The notes under the pieces: model-generated
What the model saw: only the letters and a program-made list of their open reading frames with translations
Told to the model about the DNA's origin: nothing
Databases searched by the model: none
NCBI GenBank assembly: GCA_048772705.1
Contig: JBLWGC010000126.1
Location: 1 to 64,000, forward strand
Direction: 5' to 3'
Length of the DNA stretch: 64,000 nt
From: Leidyana gryllorum EB-2025a
Lineage: Eukaryota > Apicomplexa
Shown: one piece after another, positions 51,989 through 61,008 of the stretch
Layout: each line of letters opens with the position of its first letter
Position numbering within the stretch: position 1 is the stretch's first letter
Position numbers and translations under genes: made by a program

Positions 51989-53765
51989 CTATTCTAGGTT
52001 GTAGGTCTTTTCAGCAAAGTACAATTCACCATCTTCTGGCACTCCCCGGCGGCTGAGATGCAACTCGTCGATCACTCCTTTGCCGAATTCGTATTTGGGG
52101 TTGATGATAGCCGCAGCGTTAAACGGGATATTGAATCTTCTACTGCGCAACGGTCTGCGAACTTGACGGCCTGCAGTGAGGGTGCGAGTCATGGCCGTCG
52201 ATCGCCACTTGTTGTTTATCATAGTGACATGCAACACCAATGACCGCTTATCCAATTGACCGGGTTCCGTAGATCCCTCAGCAGCAAAGATTCGGCGCTC
52301 TCGTTTACCCTCCTCGTCCAACAGATTCTCTTCCGTCATCAACTGCACCAACAGCTCGAAGACAATGAAAAGACGGCTGGCCTCGGGCCCTTCAACACTA
52401 GACGTATCCCGGTTGCTGCGGGAAGTGCGGGCTGTGTTCCCTCTAACCTGGCTGATAAGAGCCTTCACAGCTGCCTCTGTTTCTGAACAGCGCTCAGCAG
52501 CAGCCTTCAGTGTCGCAATTTGATTCTTGTCAGCTGTGGTATCTTCCAGAGCCTTCACAGTCCTATTGAGCCGGTTTTGGAACGCAGGTGTCGAACGCGC
52601 CATGCTCTCCAGGTCCAACAAAGTGGTGCGTCTCACTTCCGCTTGCATTGGCGCGGTATCATGATCGGGTCCTTCTCCATCCTTGGAGGTGAGACTCATT
52701 GCAGCGACACCACAATGGGCGTACACAATTGAAGCCCGCTCTGGTCGCTCGTTTTCGAACAGACACAGTCCCTTCAGGGAAATCTGGAGCGGGAACGAAG
52801 CCACATTGCGCTCTCTGACTACGCGTACCAACTTCTTCAGCACTCGGTCAATAGCTTCCAATGTCTCATGATCGTAGATACGCAACATCAGTAAGGTGAA
52901 ATGCAATCGCGATGGCAGTACCACAATGCTCTCGTCGATCGCATCCTTCGAGTTAGAGTGCTTCTCCAGCACGTCTTGTCTCCATTCTTCGACCTTCTTC
53001 GATAATTCAGTGTTCTTTCCAGGGATCAGAGGCAGAGATACGAAATGAGTATAAGGGGCGGTACGCGCCAAATCTTTGATACGCTTCCCGACGTCCTCCT
53101 TCACTGACTCCACCACCTCTTGGCTTTCATGAGATAGGACAACCTAAACCGCCGTGACAGCCCAGCACCCCAACATACAACCACTTACTGTAGTTAATCG
53201 ATTGCTGAGCCAAGTGTCGAACGTTGCCTTGTTGATCTCCTCACGTGTGAGTCGAGGACCTTTTTGCAACTGCAAAAAGAGCAATCTTTGATGGGTCGGT
53301 GACACAGCGAAGGCAGGCAGGCAGAGCAGGCAGAGCAGCACACGGGTTAAAAGAAGAGGTGTGTGTGGTGGAGCCGTCTCCCCACACACCGGCTACACAC
53401 ACACCGGGGGGTAGACTACTCGAGGAATATCAAGCAGTACGATATGCAGTGTTGCATTTGTGGACAGGGGGGGAGGGGCCAGTCAGTGCATTGGACGGGG
53501 GCAAGTGCATGGAAGGGTGAAAACTTACCTCGAATTCAAGACCAGGGTATTTCTTGATCAGCTCCTTGATCTCGCGCTGTTCACGGCCACAAAGAAGGCC
53601 CAGAACATGGTTGGGACATTTGATACCGACAGTGTAGAGGTTGGCGGTCTCATCACGCGCGACTTTCCCGTCGGGGTCTACGCTGCGGTCGGGAACTGCT
53701 GGGCGTTTGGGGTCCGTGACAGTCTCCTGGAAGATGTCAGTGTCTTCTTCCTTTTGGGAGGTCAT
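51989..53765 (-). CDS. ASCC1: ASCC1-like protein (KH plus 2H phosphoesterase fold)
   Basis: Three exons (introns 53270-53528 and 53144-53188) give 490 aa. A KH domain lies near residues 45-90 (IKCPNHVLGLLCGREQREIK, with the GxxG-like loop CGRE). The C-terminal two thirds match the AKAP7/ASCC1 2H phosphoesterase domain: HFVSLPLIPGKN, then LPSRLHFTLLMLRI with an HxT-type motif (HFT), and RSLVLHVTMINNKW with the second HVT motif. Both His are kept. ASCC1 belongs to the ASCC complex in alkylation repair and ribosome quality control. The first intron is 259 nt, far longer than others in the window. Confidence 0.85.
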
Positions 53766-53966
53766 AGGGCTGAAAAGAGAGACGCGAGGGCTCTTTAGCA
53801 AGAATGAATACCGTCTTCCCAAAAAATGGGTAACTCACAGACGACTGTCAGCAATGTAAGAACACGCGAAGGTGAGAAGAATTAAAGAGCCAACGAACAA
53901 TACGCACACACAACAGCGGAGTCTCGGCTGGAGTCCCGCAAATTCCTGAGGATTCTAGGCGGACTG

Positions 53967-53973
53967 TTTTTTG
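53967..53973 (+). promoter_or_regulatory. T6G element upstream of acidic protein gene
   Basis: Six T then G, 68 nt before the ATG at 54042. Weak example. Confidence 0.2.
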
Positions 53974-54041
53974 CTGTTCCAAGCGAGAGTTGGAATTGTT
54001 GTCTAAATGACCCGACTCAATGCACCCCGATTGGAAACCCT

Positions 54042-55976
54042 ATGGCACAAACGTATCAACTGCACTTAAAGGACGGAACCGCTATAGTTCGGATCATAGA
54101 TCCTGATGACCTCTTCTCAGCAGCCAGCGCACAGCAAACCTGTGAATGCCCACCGCCCCCGGACTGGCACACCAAAGTGATCCTGCAAGTTGTACACTTT
54201 ACAGCGACAGATGTCGATCCTCTTGAGGATCAAGAGAACTCGGCGAGTGGTACCGCACAGAACTATCAGTTTCGGGACGATAACGATTCTTCGCTTATGA
54301 GCAGCAAAGACTATGTTGTAGAGGAGGACGCTTGTGACGTGCGTGTGTCTATCGGCAGTACTCCAGCCACGTCTCCTGTGGAAGAACGCCAGCACGGTAT
54401 CGATGCTATTGGTCGTCGTGCAGTTGACGAGGAGGAGGAAGAAGAAAGTGGCAGCACCGGTCGCGGTGGCAGCACCAGTGCGTCCTGGATGACCCGTTTG
54501 TTTCCTCAGATATTCAAAGGGAATCGCGCGTCTCTGCTGGCAGACCAAGACGATGCGAGTCTGGAATCCCCCCTCCTGCGTGCCCAACCGCGTCTCCCCC
54601 CCAATCACAAACGATATTCCGAATACAACAGCGCCGACTCGGGCCAAGAAGAGGAAGACGAAGACGAGGACGAGGACGCGGGAGACAACAACAACTGTGA
54701 CGACGACGAGGAGGAGGAAGAGGAGGAAGAGGACGACGACGGGGAAGAAGAGGACTCGGAGAGTCGCGAAGAGTGGCAGCCCGCCCAAAGTGTCCCAGCG
54801 GCGGCTCGGTACGAAGGAGACGGCGGGTGTTCGCGAGGAGACTCGGATGCCGAGCGAACGGAGGAATCCGTTCACGTTGAGCAAAATGTCAGTGAAAGTG
54901 AAGATGAGGAGCAGCCGTTGGTGGTCGAGCCCGTGGGTCCCGGCGGATGGGGCGCTGTGTCGAGTCAACGGTCACAGAGCAGCAGCCTCGGCTCCAGTGC
55001 TGCTCCTCCAGTGTCGTATACAAACATCACCGCGTCGAATCACCATCGACAGAGAGTCACACGGGCTGTGCGTCAGCAGGAATTGCCGATCAAAACTCGA
55101 TCTCCGCCCGTTGTGGTCCCTCCGACCGAAGAGTCACCGGTGGTGCGGCCAATAATGCCCGCGCATAAAGTTGTGGGAACATCTTTGAGTAATGTTCCGT
55201 TGACGGCGGAGAGAACCACGCGATCGGGGATGACCACATCGCCCTCGCGGCAGGGACGGCTCCACGGGGATCAGGTGTTGATCCCGAAGCCCGATACAAT
55301 TCTGTTGAGAGTCCCGGTAGGCGGACGGGCCGGCGTGTGTGCCTCGGGTGTCGAGTCGACGTTGATGCCTCCACCCAAACACGAGTGGATAAACCATTTG
55401 GATCGATTTGGTCCAGCCGAGGAGGAAGTGGGCGTGTCGCCTAACGCTACTGATTCAGATGAGAACGAGGAGGAGGAGGAGTCGTCGCCTTCTTCGTCGT
55501 CGTCGTCGTCGTCAGAGTCGCCCGCCTCCTCACCGCCCTCTAAACAAAAACGGCGACGGATGAATCAATGGTCCAAATTTGATCTCGGGGGATCGGATGA
55601 CGAGGACGAGGAGGAGGAGGACGTCGCCGTCGCAGACGCAAACGAGGCCGCTGCGGGGGAAGGAGTGCATCATCGAGGCGGCACCTCACGAGGACGGGGA
55701 GGCGGCGGCGAGTCGGTGGCGGTTAATCGTAAGAAGAGAGCGCCTCCCCCCCCAACGATGACGAAGAGCCCTGCACCCCCTCCTCCAGGTAGAGGCGCAG
55801 GCAGTGCATCAGCAAGTCGATCGAAGCGTCAAGCGCCTCTTCCATCATCAGCTGCGCGAAAAGCACCGTCCACAGTCGGAAGAGGGCGGAAGGCGGCTGG
55901 AGCGACACCATCTGTATCGACAACGCCGTGTACAACGGGGCGTCGTCGTCGACGAGGGGGCGCCGCTGCCAATTAG
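54042..55976 (+). CDS. Large acidic, low-complexity protein with basic C-terminus
   Basis: Single exon, 644 aa. Residues 1-60 look globular (YQLHLKDGTAIVRIIDPDDL, VILQVVHFTATDV). Then follow Glu/Asp runs, Ser-rich blocks, and a basic C-terminus rich in Arg, Lys, Gly and Pro (KRRRMNQW, GRRRRRGGAAAN). Mixed acidic runs and basic tails are typical of nuclear or chromatin proteins. No domain recognised. Codon repeats (GAGGAG, TCGTCG) suggest repeat expansion. Confidence 0.6.
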   Translation: MAQTYQLHLKDGTAIVRIIDPDDLFSAASAQQTCECPPPPDWHTKVILQVVHFTATDVDPLEDQENSASGTAQNYQFRDDNDSSLMSSKDYVVEEDACDVRVSIGSTPATSPVEERQHGIDAIGRRAVDEEEEEESGSTGRGGSTSASWMTRLFPQIFKGNRASLLADQDDASLESPLLRAQPRLPPNHKRYSEYNSADSGQEEEDEDEDEDAGDNNNCDDDEEEEEEEEDDDGEEEDSESREEWQPAQSVPAAARYEGDGGCSRGDSDAERTEESVHVEQNVSESEDEEQPLVVEPVGPGGWGAVSSQRSQSSSLGSSAAPPVSYTNITASNHHRQRVTRAVRQQELPIKTRSPPVVVPPTEESPVVRPIMPAHKVVGTSLSNVPLTAERTTRSGMTTSPSRQGRLHGDQVLIPKPDTILLRVPVGGRAGVCASGVESTLMPPPKHEWINHLDRFGPAEEEVGVSPNATDSDENEEEEESSPSSSSSSSSESPASSPPSKQKRRRMNQWSKFDLGGSDDEDEEEEDVAVADANEAAAGEGVHHRGGTSRGRGGGGESVAVNRKKRAPPPPTMTKSPAPPPPGRGAGSASASRSKRQAPLPSSAARKAPSTVGRGRKAAGATPSVSTTPCTTGRRRRRGGAAAN

Positions 55977-56020
55977 TTAGATACCTTTTCCTGCCGGCGG
56001 CCCAAGCAGCTGACGCCAAG

Positions 56021-59000
56021 ATGGTGTTTGGATTCCACTTAGGTAGTAACGCTAAAAGGGATAAACAACACCGACCTCAACCAACTTGCTCTTCACCTTT
56101 TTCGTCCATGTTCGCCGCTCCAAATGCGTTAATCGCCAAGCAGCTGATCGATGAGCACGATGCCTTTGTTTTTGGTGAGAACGTGACATGAAGCAGGAGT
56201 GAGCTATGCATCATGGATCGACTCGGCAGATATGGATGGCGTTCTCTGGCGTGGGGGATCCCTCATCGAGGGCGCTGTTGAAGCCATCCGCTACTTGAAT
56301 GAGGAACAAGGCAAACAGATATTCTTCGCCACCAACAATAGTATGACCACTCCCCGGGAAGTGAGTTGCCAACCCAACCGGTGACTGACAACATATCCTT
56401 CTTTCCCCCCACCGACAGCTGGCTGAGCGTCTTGAACGACTCGGGTTTGGTGCCTTCCCCGAGGATCGGTTTTATTGTACGGCCTGGGTTGCCGCTGAAG
56501 TACTCAAAGAGAAAGGCATCAAGGGGAAGGTGTACGTGCTGTCATTATATACATTCATTCATGACAATCACAACAGGCTCGTGCTCGGTACAGAACCTTT
56601 AGCATCAAGTTTGAGCAAAGTTGAAGGTGTTGAAGTAGTAACGCTAACGACGCGGCCTACCATGCCGGCTGAAATGGACTCCGTCCCGGTAAGCTCGGAC
56701 TCCTACCTGTGCCCTCGCCCACGGCTGTAATACCTCATCACTCAGGTAGACACGTCAATACAGGCCGTCGTCATAGGATTCGATCCGGCCTTCTGCTATT
56801 ATCGGCTGGCATACGCCTCCTGTTTGCTCCGGGAACAACCAAATATCGTTTACATCGCAACTAACGAAGATATGAACTTCCCCACCAAGCGACACAAGAC
56901 TCCGGGAGCTGGTAAGTACCCGATGGTCCCACGCCCAACCGCCCAGTCAATACAAACACGTGCGTGCTCCAGGCACCGTTTTGATTTGCAGGGTCACTCG
57001 TACGCTCTCTCACTGCCGCTGCCGGAAGACATCCCATTGTGTGTGGCAAACCAAGTACTCTCATTGCCGATCACCTAGTTCAGTAAGTGCCGGACCCCCC
57101 AAACCTCACCACCATATTCCCCCCACAGCAAGCATAACCTGCGCCCCGAGCGCGTCTGTATGGTAGGAGATAACCTGCTGACGGACATCGCGTTTGGACA
57201 TAAAGCCAAATTCACGACCCTTCTGGTTGAGTCTGGAATGCACTCACGAAACGACGTGGAACGCATCTGTGGCAACACTAACAACAACAACAGCAACAGC
57301 AACAACAACATGAGCCACAACCCGCAACACAACCACGGCTGCCGTCTGCATACCGGAGGTGGCGGTGCCAACAATAACCTTCAATCTGGCGTCGACTCCG
57401 CTAACGAAACAGCCGGTGCTTGCGTTATCCGCAAGAGTCTCGACTCACCTGTTGACTGCTCTTCTGTCAAGGCTGTCGAGGTCATTCGCGAAAGAAGGCG
57501 ACATGAGCGCGAGGATCTACGTATCCGCAGGCGCTCCGAACGCGAGGAGTCGTATGAACGCCGCCTCCGACTCCGTGAAGAAGACGAAGAACACCGCCGT
57601 GTTGTACGCCAAGAGATTGCGTCCCGCATCCTGCAACTCAAGGCCGAAGAGGAAGCTATAAAGGAGCGCCTCCGCGTCGAGCGCAAAGAGTTCAAAGAAA
57701 GACAGAAACATGAACGTGAAGAGTCCCAGGTACGATACACACACACACACGCGCGCCCGCATATTCCGAACACACCGAACACACACATTTCGAACACCGA
57801 ACACACCGAGGACTTTTCGGGCACAAGTGCAATGTGAGAGATCGGCTGTGTGACTTTGGGCTGGAAACGGTGATATCTTCACCGCTTTCGTGCTGATGAC
57901 TTTTGATGTCGATCTTTCTCCCTCTCCCTCGGCCCCATTCCGATTACTTTCCCCTCTGTGCCCCGGTCGATCCCGTCTCACCGTTTGTTTGTAATCTTCT
58001 TCTTTCTTGTGATCTGATGGTTGTTATGTAAATAGGAGCGCCGTATCCGCCTGGAAGGAGAATTGGAGGCAATTGAAGAGAAGCTTCTGTTGGAGAAGGA
58101 GCGCGAGCGGGAGGAGGAGCACCGCGAGCGCGAGGAGTTGCGTGAACTGCGTCGTAGAGAGAAAGAGGAGCTACGCCTGCTGGAGGCCCGCTACAAGGAA
58201 GAGGCGCAGGGCAGAAAGTTGCGTGCGAGACAGGAGCGTGAGGAGTTGGAGGAAATGTTGCGCAGGGAGAGAGAGAAGTTGCGCGAAAAGTACGAGGCGT
58301 TGGAACGCAAGGCCGAAGAGCGCATAGCGATGGAGAAGAGCGAGCTGGAGAAAGTACATCGTAGCCGTCGTTCAGAGTCCCAAGAACGACATGCACAGGC
58401 CAAACGCGAGGCCACCGCTGCCATCAAAGCGCTGGAAGAAGCCATCGAAGTGTTGGAGGACCGTATGCGCAAGGAAGAAGAGAGTGTTCGTGAACGACTG
58501 CGTATGGAGAAGGAGGCCTTGCAGGTCCGCTTGGAGCGTGAAATGGTGGAGTTCCAACGCCGCCACAAAGAGGAGTACGAGAGACTGGCAGAACGTCGTC
58601 GCCGTGAAAGGGACGAAAGTCAGGAGCGCAGAAGACACTTCCGTGAGGACTCCCAGGAGCGTCGCATGCGTCTCCGCCGTGAACGAGAAGAAGTCAGAGA
58701 AATCCACAAAGTCGAACGCAGCGCCAGCCACGAACACTATCGCGTCAGTCAAGCCGAGCGTCGCGAGAAACTCCGTCTGCAACGTCACGAGGAACTCGAA
58801 TTCCGCAAACAGGAAAGAGAAGCCAGCCTCGAATGTATCCGACGCGAACGCCAAGCCAGTCTCGAAAGAGCCCGAACTGCCTGTGCCGAAGCTGAAGAGC
58901 GCCGCCGCCGCCATGCCAACGAATGCATTCTTGTCAACTCGACATCCGCCCAAGATCAAAGCTCATCCCCAGCCCCCGTAGGCGGCTGCAGCACTAACAA

Positions 59001-59590
59001 AGTTGAGGTCACCACCAATGTTGATGCACCACCCAAACGTCGTGGATTTCTGCGCGGACTCATCAGTCGTGATAACACAGCCGGCGGCGAATCCACCACC
59101 TGTGTCACCAAAATCGACCCCACAGGTGGAAACGGAGAGACCTCGACCACCTATGTTGTCCGCACCCGCGGCGTTGGAGGAGGAAACGCCATGGTCTCGG
59201 ACGCTCTCCTCGAGTCCTCCAACAATAATCGCCGAAACTCATTCGAATCCGCCGACCATCAAGTGAGTTACTGACACCTCAATAGTTTCTTCGCCCCGAA
59301 GATGTATTAGATCTACGAGGAAGATTAGCAGCAGCTGCTATCATCTGACCTTCCGCCTGTTCTGCCGCCGCCTCTTCTTCCTATCCATAACAATCCTCAT
59401 TTTGCTTCTTCCTCCTCAGGACGCCCTCAAATTCAGCAGCTCGAGTAGCTCCGAAAACTTCGTCGTGACCTCATCAATTGTGGAAGGCGGCGGTATTCCC
59501 AAACCAGACTTCGTGCTCCCCACTCTTGGGGCCATCCTCGTCAATAGGGAGCAAATCAACAAGGAGAAAACTACACAAGACACCAACTAA
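56021..59590 (+). CDS. HAD phosphoglycolate-type phosphatase fused to long charged coiled coil
   Basis: Multi-exon from the ATG at 56021 (GACGCCAAG-ATG). The HAD core of the PGP/pNPPase type is complete: motif I FVFDMDGVLWRG across a 55-nt intron (56175-56229), motif II FFATNNS, Lys motif VCGKPSTLIADHLV, and motif IV VCMVGDNLLTDIAFG. A poly-Asn/His linker follows without a break, and then about 500 residues of Arg/Glu/Lys-rich coiled coil like trichohyalin. The linker and the start of the coil are in one exon (57129-57729), so the fusion is not an artefact of joining exons. Introns 57730-58035 (306 nt) and 59263-59419 (157 nt) are unusually long. The join near 56530-56580 is unresolved. The phosphatase should be active. 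Confidence 0.82.
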
Positions 59591-59745
59591 AGCTCGGCTG
59601 ACCTTGTTTTCCGTTGAATGGGCGAGCGAATATTTATGCTGCCAAACCGATAAAGTAAGTGTGACGTGTGTTCGTCACCCAACGGTCTGGGACGCGCATG
59701 TGAGTTATTCTTCTCATTTCCGATACTAACCTCTAAACACACCAA

Positions 59746-60642
59746 ATGAAGAGGAAACACCGACAACACATAGTAAATGATGCTCAAGAACCCAAACGTA
59801 CACATATGCTTCGCACTTCTCCCACTCTGAACGAAATGCAACGAGCACATGCTCAACTCGTATCCTTCGCCCAATCCACCGCAACAAGTATTCCATCACA
59901 CCACGACGGAGAGGATCAACACAAACAACAAGCTCTCCTCGGCTCCCAAAAGTTACCTACAAATGGCAGGGAATGGAAGATTCCACACTGGTTCATGCCC
60001 GCACATACGATACAGTATACCAGGTCAACCTTCTCGGCCGCTGGACGACCAGGACAACCGCCCGCGCCGCCTGTCGAGCCATTCTACAGAATGCTCACAA
60101 AGTGTCTCCATCTCGCACCGCATCCCACTTCCTCACCTTCATCTGCCCTACAGTCACAGTTCCATCAATTGTACAAATTCATCGTCTCCCATCCCGACGA
60201 TATGACTTCTTGCGAAAGTCTCCCCTGTCAAGCGTTCGACAAAGTCACTCAAGACTTCGAACTCCAAAACCCCCAACTTCAGGAACTCCCTCAATCTGTA
60301 CCTAACATCTCCAGGTCGCCTTCTCATCTGAAGAAAAACGTCAAACGACAGATTGGGATGGGATCCGGACTCTCCCCTGCCGTCCCAAGTCTCCCAACAC
60401 CCAACGCCTCACCTGGAACTCTGGCTCAAATTGGAGCAATCATCAAACCTGAACAAGATGCACTTTTAGACGCCCCAGACTCGACGACCGACACTCCTAT
60501 CTCTTCTCCTCCTCCATTAGATCATCTCGCCGCCACTACAACATCGTCTATCATAACTGCAGATAGTGAAGACTTCCATATCACACCGACCACAGCCACC
60601 AAAAGACCGAGAAAGCGAAGAAGGAAGAATGTGAATCAGTAG
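59746..60642 (+). CDS. Hypothetical basic, Pro/Ser-rich protein
   Basis: One open frame of 298 aa from the ATG at 59746, starting MKRKHRQHIV and ending in a nuclear-localisation-like KRPRKRRRKNVNQ. Pro, Ser and Thr are abundant. All three forward frames are open over about 59970-60200, and frame 3 there gives a regular stretch (TYDTVYQVNLLGRWTTRTTA). An alternative exon structure is therefore possible. Family unknown. Confidence 0.5.
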   Translation: MKRKHRQHIVNDAQEPKRTHMLRTSPTLNEMQRAHAQLVSFAQSTATSIPSHHDGEDQHKQQALLGSQKLPTNGREWKIPHWFMPAHTIQYTRSTFSAAGRPGQPPAPPVEPFYRMLTKCLHLAPHPTSSPSSALQSQFHQLYKFIVSHPDDMTSCESLPCQAFDKVTQDFELQNPQLQELPQSVPNISRSPSHLKKNVKRQIGMGSGLSPAVPSLPTPNASPGTLAQIGAIIKPEQDALLDAPDSTTDTPISSPPPLDHLAATTTSSIITADSEDFHITPTTATKRPRKRRRKNVNQ

Positions 60643-61008
60643 TAGTTCAACTGTGTGCTTCAAGATAGCTTCGTGAGGAAGGAAAAAATGCATTGTCATC
60701 ATCGGAAGTGGGCAGGCAGACAATTATCTCCCCCGATGATGCTTGCTTCCGCTGATAGATCAGCCGATTGATCTCCTGCCTGCGTCTCTGTCTGCTGTTG
60801 CCTGTCTATGCTGTGATGATGTTGTGAGCAGTGTCGCTTTCATTACCTTGCTGCTGCTGCTCGTCAGACCAATCGGCCCGCCAATAATTCAGCCGCCTAG
60901 TGGTGGTAGTCACAGGAGCAGATAAAAATCGTTCTGGTAGCTCGCATTCCTTGCTAAAACTCACTATCCCTTGAACGAAGTCTTCTACCAATCCATCGTT
61001 CTGCTAAC
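60643..61008. other. Gene-free spacer between convergent genes
   Basis: 366 nt. I see no ORF with protein-like character, no tRNA and no strong hairpin. It presumably holds both 3' ends. Confidence 0.5.

Noticed and set aside
54117-54968. Minus-strand frame encoding Val/Leu/Phe-rich, membrane-like protein
   Set aside because: Antisense of GAG/GAC repeats in the acidic protein gives artificial hydrophobic runs; no start context or homology.
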